Shown here piece by piece: positions 25,681 through 35,175 of a stretch of DNA of 64,000 nt (its first letter is position 1; every line of letters starts with the position of its first letter). The translations under genes were made by a program, and so were the position numbers. The notes under the pieces were generated by a model that saw only the letters and a list, made by a program, of their open reading frames with translations, was not told where the DNA came from and searched no databases. Source of the stretch: Planctomycetota bacterium (GTDB taxonomy: Bacteria; Planctomycetota; Phycisphaerae; UBA1845; UTPLA1); NCBI GenBank assembly GCA_016235815.1, contig JACRIM010000042.1, positions 1 to 64,000 of the forward strand, in the 5' to 3' direction.

Positions 25681-27084
25681 ATGCACTACGACACCATCAT
25701 TGCCAACGGGACCGTGGTAAACGCCGATCGCACCTTCCGCGCCGACGTGGCCATCAAGGGTGAGAAAATCGCCCGAATCGGCAAAGGCCTGGTCCGCACC
25801 ATGAACCCCAACGGCACGCGAATCATCGATGCCAAGGGCTGTTACGTGATCCCCGGCGGTGTGGATGTCCACGTCCACCTCGCCCTGCCCTTCTGCGGCA
25901 CGACCTCTTCCGACGACTACAACACCGGCACCCGCGCCGCGGCCCGTGGCGGCGTCACCACCGTCGTCGATTTCGCAATCCCCTATGGCGATGAATCCCT
26001 CCACAAGGCCGTCGACAACTGGATGGCCAAAGCCGAGGGCAAGGCCTGCGTCGATTACACCTTCCACGTCGCCGTGACGAAGTGGAACAAGCACAAACAT
26101 GAGATGGAGTCCATCGTCAAGCGCGGACTGCCGACGTTCAAGCAGTTCATGATCTATGAGCGAGAAGGCTGGCAGGCCGACGACGCGGCGATCTTCGGCG
26201 CATTGGAAAAAGTCCGCGAGCTTGACGGCATGTTGCTCATCCACGCCGAGAGCAGCCGCGTCCTCGATGAATTGATCGCCCGGCATCACAACGACGCCGA
26301 AATGAAGAAGCTCGGCGCCCGCCTGCACGGCATCACCCGGCCCAACTACATCGAGGCCGAGGCCATCCAACGCGCCATCACCTGGGCCGAAGTCACCGGC
26401 GGCCGCCTCTACATCGTCCACATGTCCACGAAGGAAGGCACCGAGTTGGTCAAGGCCGCCCACAAACGCGGCCTGAAAAATATCTTTGCGGAGACCTGCG
26501 CCCAGTACCTCGTGCTCGATGACTCCGTCTTCGGCAAGGAAGACGGCCACCTGTACGCCTGCTGCCCGCAGCTAAAAAAGCGGCCCGATCAGGCTCGGCT
26601 ATGGAAGGGCTTGAAGGACGACACGGTCTGCGCCGTCTCCACCGACACGTGCACGTTCACGCGTCAACAAAAAGCCATGTGGCAGGGCGACTGGACAAAA
26701 ATCCCCATGGGCATGCCCGGCCTCGAAACGCTTCTGCCAATCGTTTACACCCACGGCGTGCTGAAGAAGCGCCTCAGCATCAACGAATTCGTCAACAAGT
26801 GCTGCACCACGCCCGCACAGATAATGGGCCTCGGTCAGCGCAAGGGCGTCATCAAAGCCGGCTACGACGCCGACCTTGCCGTCATCCATCCCACCAAGAA
26901 AATCAAGGTGGATCCGAAGCAAATGGAAACCAACGCCGACTGGTCACCCTTCGAAGGCTGGCCGCTTGCCGGGTTCGCGCGGACGACGCTTTGCCGCGGC
27001 CGCGTCATCTGCGAGAACTACAAATTCTGCGGCCAAAACGGCTGGGGCCGATTCCTCCCCCGAAAGTCGGCCGGCCACCTGTAA
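25681..27084 (+). CDS. Dihydropyrimidinase / D-hydantoinase family amidohydrolase
   Basis: 467 residues from MHYDTIIANGTVVNADR; ggagag lies ten bases upstream. The metal centre is visible: H64-V-H66 in GGVDVHVHL, carboxylated-lysine candidate K154 in TFKQFM, further histidines in LLIHAES and LYIVHMST, and an aspartate in VSTDTC. The family opens cyclic amides such as dihydrouracil or hydantoins. Usual length is 450-490. The dihydropyrimidinase signature sequence around K154 (family SFK-x-FM) has Thr-Phe-Lys-Gln. The true substrate cannot be told; no other pyrimidine-degradation genes are in the window. It is convergent with the TPR gene, 8 bp apart. Confidence 0.88.
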   Translation: MHYDTIIANGTVVNADRTFRADVAIKGEKIARIGKGLVRTMNPNGTRIIDAKGCYVIPGGVDVHVHLALPFCGTTSSDDYNTGTRAAARGGVTTVVDFAIPYGDESLHKAVDNWMAKAEGKACVDYTFHVAVTKWNKHKHEMESIVKRGLPTFKQFMIYEREGWQADDAAIFGALEKVRELDGMLLIHAESSRVLDELIARHHNDAEMKKLGARLHGITRPNYIEAEAIQRAITWAEVTGGRLYIVHMSTKEGTELVKAAHKRGLKNIFAETCAQYLVLDDSVFGKEDGHLYACCPQLKKRPDQARLWKGLKDDTVCAVSTDTCTFTRQQKAMWQGDWTKIPMGMPGLETLLPIVYTHGVLKKRLSINEFVNKCCTTPAQIMGLGQRKGVIKAGYDADLAVIHPTKKIKVDPKQMETNADWSPFEGWPLAGFARTTLCRGRVICENYKFCGQNGWGRFLPRKSAGHL

Positions 27085-27092
27085 CAGCGCAC

Positions 27093-29180
27093 CTACTCCA
27101 CGCGATAGGGAACGCGATTGAGATAATTGCTCAGTCTCTTCTCGAACAGCGCGGCCGAATCCACCGCATCCGTCTTCCTGGCGATTTCCAACGCCTGCCG
27201 TATGGTGGACGCCGCTTCGTCGAATTGCCCCGCCTCTGCCTGTGCCGCCGCCAGAGTGTCGAGGATTTCCGGGTCTTTACGCTCCGTTAACTGACAACAC
27301 CGCGTCGCGACTTCCATCGCGGTTCGTCCATCCCGAACCGTGTCATCCGGCGAGGTCGCCAACAACCACGCCACCGCGTTCGACATCGATATCGAATTAT
27401 CCAGTCGTCGCCGCGCGTCATTCAACGCCGAGTCGGCCGCCTTCCGGTCCTTTTCCCGCAACAGCCGAAACACGCGCACAAAGGCGTCGCGAATTCGCCC
27501 ACCCGAATCCGACGGAGCCGAACGATGCACCAGCATCAGGGACTTCGCGAATTCCCCGCGCCGCGCCTCCGCAATAATCAACCGTGCCACCGTGTCCAGC
27601 CCCTCGCGAATCATCGCTGCATCGTCCGCCCCGACATCTCGATGCACAGCCTCCGCGAATTTCTCGATCGACTCGCGTCTCAGCGTTGCCCGTTTGAACC
27701 CCGATGGGTCCGCTTCACGCTGCGCCGTCATGATGGCCGTGAAATCAACCGCCAGTGATTCCGCCAGGATGTTCGGCGGCTTCACCGATTTGCGAAGCGC
27801 CACAAATCGCTTAATCGCGATATCCGGCCGCTCCATTCCCACCAGCGCTTCGATTCGCAGCAGCTCGGTCGCCCGCGCAGCAGTCGGTGAAATCTCCGCT
27901 TCACGGAGCGCGTCGTATGCATCTTTCGGCCAGCCGCAGGAAAGCAGAAACTCCGCATACCGCATCGCCATTTCGTAATCATCGCGACGCATCGAGACCA
28001 ACGTCTTGAACACGTTGTCCGCAGCCGCATACTGTCGCGACTCAATCAACATCTGCGTCAATGATCGCCGCACCGCCGTTTGATCCGGCGCGTGATTCAG
28101 CACCTCGCGCAGTTCCGCCGCCGCCTCGTCAAATCGCCGCTCGATCGCATAGATCAATCCGAGGCGATGGCGCAAATCCCACGCTTCCGGATGCACGGCG
28201 ATGCTCCGGCGAAGCACGTCGCCGGCAAGACCGAATTGCCGCTTTTGCTCAAGCTCCTCCACGATGTCATAAACGCGCTCCGGCGATGCCAGGGTCGACT
28301 TCAGGATGACGACGTCAGGATCAATCCCAAGCGGCCTCGGGCCGGCCGACTCCGCGAGTGCCGCGTACATCCGCGAGCCTTGGCGATCTCCAAGCATCTC
28401 ACAAAGCCTGGTCAATTCGAGAAGTGCATCCTTGTATTTGGGGGCCAATTCGACGGCACGCTTTATCCTTCGAAGCGCCATGTCGAACTTCTTTTCCGCA
28501 AGGTCGCACAACCCAATCCCGTATTCCGCCCGTGCGTCGTTCGGCGTTCGGGCAAGCACCTTCTCATATAATTGCCTCGCTTCAACTGGATTCGATGCAC
28601 GTCGCAGGTCGGCGAGCGCCAGCAGGCCCTCCGGTCGATCGCCCATGGAACCCAACGCCTTCGTCAACACCTGGGCCGCCCCTGCCGTGTCAAATGCAAG
28701 TTCTTTCACCATCGCCAGGTACAGCTGCCATCGAATGGCCATCGGCTCGAGGCTCGCCGCGAGAGCGAAGCATGTCTCTGCCTCAGTGGGTGCCGCCAGC
28801 CCAAAGAAGTAAATGCCAAGCTCACCCACCTTTCCGGCATCCGTCGGGGCACGGACCGCGTCCGAATAGACTGCGACAAGCTGTTTCTGAACGTCACGCC
28901 CCAAACCCGATAAGCCCGGCTTTGGGATAGCAGTGGTTGTCGGCAAATCGCTGGGGAAAACCACGGGACCATCGTCCAAATTGACGCCAAGCCGCGTCGC
29001 TTCTGGGAGGGCTGTGCCTGCCGAGGTAGGCTGAGACGTCGAAATTGCCTTCTTGGCCCTTGCCCTTCGTGCGATTGGGTCGTCCGGCTTCTTTTCGCAG
29101 GATGGCCCCGCAATGGCCGCTGCCAAGATAGCCAGACCAGACCAGCCGGCCCGCCAATTTGTCACAGGTTTCAGTGCCAT
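27093..29180 (-). CDS. TPR-repeat protein, probably exported or membrane-anchored
   Basis: 695 residues from the ATG at 29180; an upstream in-frame start adds 43 residues without a signal. The N-terminus (NWRAGWSGLAILAAAIAGPSC) looks like a signal or anchor helix, and the Cys could be lipidated though the box GPSC is not canonical. The rest is helical with many tetratricopeptide-like units. Clear ones are NDARAEYGIGLCDLAEKKFD, WDLRHRLGLIYAIERRFDEA and the C-terminal LDTLAAAQAEAGQFDEAAS. TPR scaffolds mediate protein-protein contacts; no catalytic motif is seen. No partner is evident nearby. Confidence 0.8.
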   Translation of the reverse strand: MALKPVTNWRAGWSGLAILAAAIAGPSCEKKPDDPIARRARAKKAISTSQPTSAGTALPEATRLGVNLDDGPVVFPSDLPTTTAIPKPGLSGLGRDVQKQLVAVYSDAVRAPTDAGKVGELGIYFFGLAAPTEAETCFALAASLEPMAIRWQLYLAMVKELAFDTAGAAQVLTKALGSMGDRPEGLLALADLRRASNPVEARQLYEKVLARTPNDARAEYGIGLCDLAEKKFDMALRRIKRAVELAPKYKDALLELTRLCEMLGDRQGSRMYAALAESAGPRPLGIDPDVVILKSTLASPERVYDIVEELEQKRQFGLAGDVLRRSIAVHPEAWDLRHRLGLIYAIERRFDEAAAELREVLNHAPDQTAVRRSLTQMLIESRQYAAADNVFKTLVSMRRDDYEMAMRYAEFLLSCGWPKDAYDALREAEISPTAARATELLRIEALVGMERPDIAIKRFVALRKSVKPPNILAESLAVDFTAIMTAQREADPSGFKRATLRRESIEKFAEAVHRDVGADDAAMIREGLDTVARLIIAEARRGEFAKSLMLVHRSAPSDSGGRIRDAFVRVFRLLREKDRKAADSALNDARRRLDNSISMSNAVAWLLATSPDDTVRDGRTAMEVATRCCQLTERKDPEILDTLAAAQAEAGQFDEAASTIRQALEIARKTDAVDSAALFEKRLSNYLNRVPYRVE

Positions 29181-29538
29181 GCACCCGCCAGTATAAAGTT
29201 TCGGGCCGGAGAATTCCTTCGATTTCCGCTGCGAGAAGCCTGCGCGAAAGCCAGCCGATGCACACAACTCGATAAATAGCAAATGGTTACGATCGCTTAC
29301 CAAATTCAAAGGCCGGACTGCCGGCCCCCCTGCCGGATATGCCTTGCCGGACCTAAAGGGGCAGACTCAAAAAAAAATTAATTGATAATACCTCGGGCTT
29401 GACTCAACTTGCCCCGTCCGGTTATATTGACCATTTGGAAGTGAGGGAAGCGGAGGAGAAAGCCCTATCTGGGCCCCACCGCCTCAAAATAGAAGTGTTA
29501 GACTTAGAAAGTCTACGAATTTTTGGAGGAGATGACAG
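29181..29538. other. Intergenic region with promoter for the P-domain PEP-CTERM gene
   Basis: No gene. Divergent promoters should lie here. The right half contains the promoter at 29399-29427 and a strong ribosome-binding site, ttttggaggagatgac, before the ATG at 29539. An A-run (nine A, 29369-29377) sits just upstream of the promoter and may act as an UP-like element. Confidence 0.6.
29399..29427 (+). promoter_or_regulatory. Sigma-70-type promoter
   Basis: TTGACT (29399-29404), a 17-bp spacer and TTATAT (29422-29427). Transcription would start near 29434, giving a leader of about 105 nt before the PEP-CTERM gene at 29539. Confidence 0.6.
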
Positions 29539-30183
29539 ATGAAGCGAGTTCTTGCTGCTATGTTGGTTTTGGTTGCCGCTGGTGCTGCCAATGCCGCTGA
29601 CTACAACTGGGCCGTCAACAACACGGCAATCCCTGACAACAACCCTACGGGCGTGTCGATTGACCTCGTCGTCAACGACAATATCCCGCTTTCGTCCGAG
29701 TCCACGAACTGCGTCGAAGTAACGCTCAGCTTCCAGAACATCGCTGGCGGTACCCTCGGCCACACGTGGGCTGGCGATCTCGTCGCGACCCTGTCCAAGG
29801 TCGGCGATGGCTCGGTAACGCTGTTCAACCGAATCGGCAAGACCAGCGCGACGAGCGGTTTCGGTAACTCGGCCAATTTTGTTGGCCCGTACAAATTCAC
29901 GAACAAGACGACAAACAGCATTTGGCAGTTTGCATCCGGAACCCCGACGCCGATTCCGTCTGGTTCCTATCAGGCCTCGGCCGCTTTGACCGGTGCCCGC
30001 ATCGACATGTGCGCCCCGTTCCTTCAGAGCGGTTCGGTCGGCACGTGGCGATTGACGGTCTCGGACAACGCCGGTGGCGACACAGGCGTAATCACCGCCG
30101 CGACCCTCACCCTGAAGCCGGAGCCTTCGACCCTCGCTCTGCTCGGCCTCGGTGTTGTCGCCCTTATTCGCCGACGCAAGTAA
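29539..30183 (+). CDS. PEP-CTERM protein with P/Homo B-like domain
   Basis: 214 residues. Signal peptide 1-22 (MKRVLAAMLVLVAAGAANAA). The body is a proprotein-convertase P-domain-like beta-sandwich: LGHTWAGDLVATLS, then GTWRLTVSDNAGGDTG and a closing TLTLKPE. The C-terminus is a textbook PEP-CTERM signal: PEPSTLALLGLGVVALIRRRK. Such proteins are recognised by an exosortase, cleaved and released or anchored outside; no exosortase gene lies in the window. It has its own promoter, strong ribosome-binding site and terminator, so it is a well-expressed single-gene unit. Function unknown. Confidence 0.9.
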   Translation: MKRVLAAMLVLVAAGAANAADYNWAVNNTAIPDNNPTGVSIDLVVNDNIPLSSESTNCVEVTLSFQNIAGGTLGHTWAGDLVATLSKVGDGSVTLFNRIGKTSATSGFGNSANFVGPYKFTNKTTNSIWQFASGTPTPIPSGSYQASAALTGARIDMCAPFLQSGSVGTWRLTVSDNAGGDTGVITAATLTLKPEPSTLALLGLGVVALIRRRK

Positions 30184-30213
30184 GCTTCGCGAATCTGTCT
30201 GATTAAAGTCTCC

Positions 30214-30246
30214 AACGGCCTCTCCTAACCGAGAGGCCGTTTTTTT
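30214..30246 (+). terminator. Rho-independent terminator after the P-domain protein gene
   Basis: aacggcctctc (30214-30224) and gagaggccgtt (30231-30241) make a perfect 11-bp stem with a six-base loop; six T follow. Confidence 0.9.
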
Positions 30247-30289
30247 GCGCGCGGGTACCCGAGTTTAACCACTAGGCCTACCCACAAGA

Positions 30290-30600
30290 GGTGCTCTAAT
30301 TCCAGCCCAGGTTGAATACTCGAGAGGATTGAACCAACCAACCCCAAAGGGGTTCAGGACCCCAGCCCAGGGTTGAGCGACGCTCTACCCTGTGCCACAA
30401 ATACCCTATGCCTTCACGACCCTGTAGGGGTGGAGGAACGAGCGCTACGCACCACCTGTAATTCGAAAGCTCCCAGAACACCCCGCACAAACCAATTCAG
30501 TCCCGTTCGGGACGGCCCGACAATAGCCCCGCGTTTCAACGCAGGGAAACCAACGTCAACATGCAAAACAAGGTACCCCAGGCAAAACTGAGCCACGAGA
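30290..30600. repeat. Non-coding block of short palindromes (dispersed-repeat-like)
   Basis: This part of a 600-bp gap holds several short palindromes in a row: aaccccaaaggggtt (30341-30355), gtcccgttcgggac (30500-30513) and ccccgcgtttcaacgcaggg (30527-30546, imperfect), plus cccagcccagggttg. The text resembles degenerate dispersed repeats common in planctomycete genomes. No coding signal is seen, and 30601-30780 holds nothing recognisable. Confidence 0.5.
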
Positions 30601-30782
30601 AAGACACGCCCTCATTCGCCAAGCCAATCCCCATGCCTCGTTTGCAAACAAATGGCACGTACAGGGTTATCGCACGTCGCAATATTCCAGCAATGCCCGT
30701 GGTATAATAACTTTACAACGGCGAAGCACCGGGAGATCCTCAAACACATCCGGCATAGAGCCTCTCCGAATATCCTCGTGTG

Positions 30783-30803
30783 GCACCGGCTAATAGCCGG
30801 TGC
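30783..30803. repeat. REP-like palindrome, copy 1
   Basis: gcaccggct-aat-agccggtgc, a perfect 9-bp inverted repeat. It is related to the palindromes at 36205-36254 (core caccg...cggtg). Confidence 0.6.
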
Positions 30804-30850
30804 GATTTAGTTTTTCGGATAGGCCACTGAACGAATCGATGGCGGGGAAA

Positions 30851-31879
30851 ATGAAATTCCACAGCGCGACCAACAAACGCCAACTTCGCATTGCCACCAC
30901 TCTCGTGGCCGCTTGGTGCTTGTGCTTGGTAGTCCAATCGGCCCACGCCGGCCAGCTCACCCCCGGCAACATCCTGATCTCCACCGAATTTGATCGACGG
31001 CTTTACGAATACACCCGCACCGGCCAACTTGTACAGTCTTACACTGTGCCATATCCAGTATCACCTATGCCACAAACGGAGGCTCTACGCGATGTCTTCG
31101 TAACGTCAGACGGCCTCGCACACTTGTATAATGGCACGTTCGATCCTTACCTTACAACTTTGAATCCGTTAACGAATTCTTGGACTCACCGAACTCACAC
31201 GGGGTGGAGCACAATCAACAATATTACCTACGGCGGCATCGGCAACTACGGGCAATATATCTACACGTCCGACGACAACACCGGCAATGGCGATGACAAC
31301 CTTTCCGGCATCATCCGCTTCGACATGACCAACGGCACATCCGAGCGATTCGCCGACACTTTCGAGCCTATCGACCTTACCGTCGGCCAAGACGGCCTGC
31401 TTTACCTTCTGCACCCGCCCACTTCGTCAGGTGGCTGGGCATTAGAAGTGTACGACCCCGTCAGCCTGACCCATTTGAACCACATTTTCTTCGGCATCGC
31501 GGGAGACCACAGAGCCGTCGCCGTGAACGCAGCCGGCGAGATTTACCGGGCTGATGCGCAGGGCAACATCCGGCGCTATGCCCCAGATGCCACGCTGATC
31601 AATGAAATAAACGTCTGCGGCATCTCCCCCGGCCGCTGCTTCCTCTCCGACCTCGACATCGCGCCCGACGGCACAATTATTGCGGGCACGACCTCCGGCC
31701 GCGTAATCATGACGAATACGACGCTCTCCAGCGCCCAACTCTTCCCGGCCATAGTCCCGAACAACGCGATCTTCGTGGCCTTCGTCCCCGAGCCGGCATC
31801 AGCCGCCCTTTTCCTAACCACCGCAATCGGGATCACATCGGCTCGCCCACGGCGACGCAAAGCCACTTCTCAAAGCTAG
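30851..31879 (+). CDS. PEP-CTERM protein with beta-propeller-like body
   Basis: About 342 residues from ATG 30851 (ggcgggg upstream); an earlier ATG at 30839 and a GTG at 30800 inside the palindrome are less likely. A signal peptide precedes QSAHAGQ. The body repeats short motifs such as DVFVTSDGLAHLYN, LTVGQDGLLYLL, VAVNAAGEIYRADAQGNIRRY and DLDIAPDGTIIAG, the look of an NHL/six-bladed beta-propeller. The C-terminus is VPEPASAALFLTTAIG with RPRRRK, a PEP-CTERM sorting signal. Location is the cell surface or outside; binding partner unknown. Confidence 0.82.
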   Translation: MKFHSATNKRQLRIATTLVAAWCLCLVVQSAHAGQLTPGNILISTEFDRRLYEYTRTGQLVQSYTVPYPVSPMPQTEALRDVFVTSDGLAHLYNGTFDPYLTTLNPLTNSWTHRTHTGWSTINNITYGGIGNYGQYIYTSDDNTGNGDDNLSGIIRFDMTNGTSERFADTFEPIDLTVGQDGLLYLLHPPTSSGGWALEVYDPVSLTHLNHIFFGIAGDHRAVAVNAAGEIYRADAQGNIRRYAPDATLINEINVCGISPGRCFLSDLDIAPDGTIIAGTTSGRVIMTNTTLSSAQLFPAIVPNNAIFVAFVPEPASAALFLTTAIGITSARPRRRKATSQS

Positions 31880-32404
31880 ATGCCGTCGCGACATTCCATG
31901 AAATGCCGGGCCCCTAACCCTTTGCCTATCAAATACCTATCCAAATTCGTGGCCGAGGTGAAACACCGATCAAGATTGATAGGCGTATGGAGAGAACCCC
32001 GGACATCCCGCGCTCGCACCACCCCAAACCGCATTGGCGCCCGCGCCATCGAGATAAAAAGACTAATTACCCAAATCCCATTTGTAACAACCCAGAATTA
32101 TTTGTAAGCATCGCTGCACAGCAGCCACATCCTCCTCTGTTCCCTGTTCCCCGATCCCTTTGTCCCTCGCCCCCTCAGCACCTGCCGTGCCGGGTAACGC
32201 CAGCAAACGCCAGCAGTTTTTCATTTCCAACGCCATTTTGCCGCAATTCCAATCCCACCCCAGCGTCGCGCAACGCCCCCCTCCTCTCCGCAGTTTACCC
32301 GTCGCGGCGGGTGCCTTCCTCTGCTCCCTGTTCCCTGGTCCCTGTTCCCTCTTCCGAAGCCTCCCACGGCTACGATATCCCGTCCCCCAAAAAGGAGCTT
32401 CCCC
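31880..32404. other. Intergenic region with pyrimidine-rich microrepeats
   Basis: No gene is recognised; the open frames here lack motifs and codon bias. Two tracts share the phrase tccctgttccc: 32134-32152 and 32322-32356. The last bases, aaaaaggagcttcccc, are the strong ribosome-binding site of the next gene. Confidence 0.5.
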
Positions 32405-32734
32405 ATGAGCAACCTGGCAGATCAGAAATGCATCCCCTGCAAAGGCGGCGTCCCGCCCATGAGCCGCGAAGAAATCGCCGAGTTTCTGCTACACATCCCC
32501 GGCTGGGGAGCGGAGAAGGACCATCACCTCGTTCGCACCTACACCTTCCCCGACTTCGCAAAGGCCCTGGCCTTCGTGAACCGCGTCGGCGCGATCGCCG
32601 AAGCCGAGGGGCATCACCCCGATATTTATCTGGCATGGGGAATGGTCCGCGTGGAGATCTGGACCCACAAGATCAATGGGCTGACCGAGAGCGACTTCAT
32701 CCTCGCCGCCAAGATCGACGCGAATCGAGCCTGA
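32405..32734 (+). CDS. phhB: 4a-hydroxytetrahydrobiopterin dehydratase
   Basis: 109 residues, the full PCD/DCoH fold. Active-site segment GHHPDIYLAWGMVRVEIWTH with both histidines, followed by INGLTESDFILAAKID. It dehydrates 4a-hydroxy-tetrahydropterin in the recycling of the pterin cofactor of aromatic amino acid hydroxylases; in bacteria without such hydroxylases a molybdopterin-related role has been proposed. An extra CKGGVPPMS near the N-terminus is typical of bacterial members. No hydroxylase gene is in the window. It is convergent with the next gene, 16 bp apart. Confidence 0.93.
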   Translation: MSNLADQKCIPCKGGVPPMSREEIAEFLLHIPGWGAEKDHHLVRTYTFPDFAKALAFVNRVGAIAEAEGHHPDIYLAWGMVRVEIWTHKINGLTESDFILAAKIDANRA

Positions 32735-32750
32735 CCAGCAACGCCACCGG

Positions 32751-34862
32751 TTACTGGAAGCCCAGCATCGGATGGTCGTCCTTCGGCTTCGAGATCTGCT
32801 CGCCCGTAGCCGGGCCGGTCGGTACGCGAACGATCCGCTCGAAGCCCGTCCGCTTCTCAACGTTTGGCGGCTTGAACCAGTGCGTCAGCAGAGCGGCCCC
32901 TCGCTCGCCCATCAGCCGGCTCATGCCGTTTTGCCGAAGCGTCGTCTCGTACTTCGCCGTGTCGACGCGCTCCGTCCCGAGCTTCTCAACAACGCACCAC
33001 TTGCCCATCCCGGCCAGGGCCACCGTTCGCACCACCGGCTCAGGCGTTGCGGCGGGCCGTGTCGTGGCCAGTTTCAGCTTGTCCCCCGCCGCCGGCATGG
33101 CATCGGTCGGTTTCCAGCCCTCGGCCGTCATTTCCATGCAGGCATCAACAAACGCCTGGGAAGTACCCAGCCCGCTTACATTCGGAGCCACCAGCGTCGG
33201 CTTGCCTTCGGTAAGCAGTTTTCGCAAATCCTGGCTCATCACCGATACCGAACGTGCAAAGGCCGGCGGTGCCATGACCGTCAGGTCGCTCTGCTTCTTC
33301 TTCAGATCGTCAAACAATGAAAGGGCCTCTTTCAGGCCGATCCGTCGGGCTGCGGCACACAACTCCGCCACCGTCGGCTCCAGCGCCTTCATGGCCGCTT
33401 CGATTCGCAGGTCGCGTTCGACCGCAGCCCGCACCTCATCCACCGACGCCGGCGCATGGGCCTCGCTCGCCTCCACCACGCGGAACAGCACCAGCTTGTC
33501 CACCGGCGGTGTCATTCGACTGGAAAAGAACTGTGCATACTGCGAGTAAATTAAGGGCGAATCCGGGCTTTGAAACATCTGCAAACAAGTCGTCGTCGCC
33601 TCGGCGCCTGGCTCGTTTTTGTGGAACAGAGGCACGCGAAAGGCGTACTCACTTATCTTCAGGCCGCCCGTGCCCTCGCCCGTCAGAATCGCATGTTTCA
33701 GGTCGTCGTTCTTGTCGATGTCGGCCGCGGAAACCAGGCCCGTCTCTTTGTATTCGAGGAATATTCCGCCTTCCTTCGCCGCCTTTTCTACGGCATCCTT
33801 CAGGAACGTCGGCTCTTTCGCTACGGTGGGGATTGTCTTGTAACCCGTGTCCTTATCCGTCTTTTCCTCAAGCCACGGCTTTTGCAGCGTGTTGGCCAGC
33901 TTGGCCATCACCTGTTCTGCCAGCTTCTGAGAATTCTTCTTGCGAAGCTCGGTTTCGACATCCGGCCGGGCTTCGGCGATCAACTTCTCAACGGATTTGG
34001 GAACCGGGGCAGGCTGCGAGGTCGGCCCACTGGTGGGCTGCGAAGTCGGCTCCGGGGTTTCGTAAACCACCTTGCGATACTTGGATTTATTGGCCCGCCA
34101 GTAGGTTTTCACTTCTTCGAAGGAAACATTGATACCCGGCTCGATCTTCTTGAAATCGGCCACGACGTATTGCAGCTTCACGCGACGCGGGAGTTTGTAT
34201 CCGATGACGCCGGTTTCGGGGTTGCCTTCGACGTCCTTGTACTTGTCAAACTGTGACTGCACCTGCTCCGCAGAAAGCGGCAGATTGGCATCCATGAACT
34301 TCTCGGCGTCCAGCGCCACAAACTGCACTTTGATCTTGTCCTCGGTGTCGCGTACGTAGTGGCGAATCTGGTTTTCGCTGGGCGTGGCGGCCGAGGCCAA
34401 GTGCTCGGCATTCTTCATGATCGTCAGGTGCTTTCGCAGGGCCTCGCGGGCCACCGTCGGCGTGATTTTGTATTGCACGCGAAGGACTTCCAACAGGTTG
34501 ATTCCATTGGCTCCGACGGCCTGCTGCATGCGGTTTAGTTCTTCGTCAATCTCGGCCTCGGAGACGACCAGTCCGGCCCGCACGGCCTCCTCATGAAGCA
34601 CATGCCAGGTCTCGATGGACATGCGCTGGTCGGCGTCGTACTGCCAGTTGATGCCAAGGGTCTTGAGTACGTCGGCATCGCGCTGAGAGACGCGGATATC
34701 GCCGACGGTGTACTCCTGCCCGAAGGCCTTGATCGCCGCCTCGCGTTCCTCGCTGGGAGCGAGGATCTGGGTGAGGGCCGACCCGCCAATAAACGAGAAC
34801 ATGGCCAACAACACCGTGACGACCATGATCTGCTTCGTATGCGCACGCAACCACTTCATCAT
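32751..34862 (-). CDS. Membrane-anchored SurA/PpiD-like protein
   Basis: 703 residues from MMKWLRAHTKQ (ggagt upstream; a start 15 bp earlier is possible). One N-terminal membrane helix (IMVVTVLLAMFSFIGGSAL) anchors an extracytoplasmic body, as in PpiD. About residues 60-200 resemble the SurA N-terminal chaperone domain (EEAVRAGLVVSEAEIDEELNRM, then REALRKHL). A Thr/Pro/Ser linker (about 275-295, TSQPTSGPTSQPAP) interrupts the chain. I see no clear parvulin rotamase motif, so isomerase activity is doubtful; chaperone function on exported proteins is inference. Confidence 0.75.
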   Translation of the reverse strand: MMKWLRAHTKQIMVVTVLLAMFSFIGGSALTQILAPSEEREAAIKAFGQEYTVGDIRVSQRDADVLKTLGINWQYDADQRMSIETWHVLHEEAVRAGLVVSEAEIDEELNRMQQAVGANGINLLEVLRVQYKITPTVAREALRKHLTIMKNAEHLASAATPSENQIRHYVRDTEDKIKVQFVALDAEKFMDANLPLSAEQVQSQFDKYKDVEGNPETGVIGYKLPRRVKLQYVVADFKKIEPGINVSFEEVKTYWRANKSKYRKVVYETPEPTSQPTSGPTSQPAPVPKSVEKLIAEARPDVETELRKKNSQKLAEQVMAKLANTLQKPWLEEKTDKDTGYKTIPTVAKEPTFLKDAVEKAAKEGGIFLEYKETGLVSAADIDKNDDLKHAILTGEGTGGLKISEYAFRVPLFHKNEPGAEATTTCLQMFQSPDSPLIYSQYAQFFSSRMTPPVDKLVLFRVVEASEAHAPASVDEVRAAVERDLRIEAAMKALEPTVAELCAAARRIGLKEALSLFDDLKKKQSDLTVMAPPAFARSVSVMSQDLRKLLTEGKPTLVAPNVSGLGTSQAFVDACMEMTAEGWKPTDAMPAAGDKLKLATTRPAATPEPVVRTVALAGMGKWCVVEKLGTERVDTAKYETTLRQNGMSRLMGERGAALLTHWFKPPNVEKRTGFERIVRVPTGPATGEQISKPKDDHPMLGFQ

Positions 34863-35175
34863 TGTCGGAAACTCCATCGCCGGCCCGGACCATGAGCCGA
34901 ATTGGGGAAACCGGGTAGCGTAGCGGAACCACAGGGATTTGCAAGGCCAGCACCGACAAGGGGTTAGGAGCGGCGTCGTTCCCTATTCCGACTCTCTCCT
35001 TGTCTGCGCCAATCGAAGCCAAGATGAAAAAACGTGAAATCTTGAGCCGAGATGATGCGGCGCGGGGGCGAGGAATGCATGGGGGGCGACGGTGTCAGGG
35101 CGCGACGGGGCGGCTTCAACCTGACAGGGTAAGCGGCACCGATACGAAATTGTTTATGCACGTGGATCAACCGTA
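34863..35175. other. Intergenic region, no gene seen
   Basis: 313 bp between two minus-strand genes. It should hold the promoter of the SurA/PpiD-like gene. No hairpin with T-tract, no repeat and no convincing frame are seen. Confidence 0.5.

Noticed and set aside
31987-33549. 520-residue open frame on the plus strand across phhB and the SurA/PpiD-like gene
   Set aside because: It overlaps two recognised genes in other frames and its translation has no motif.
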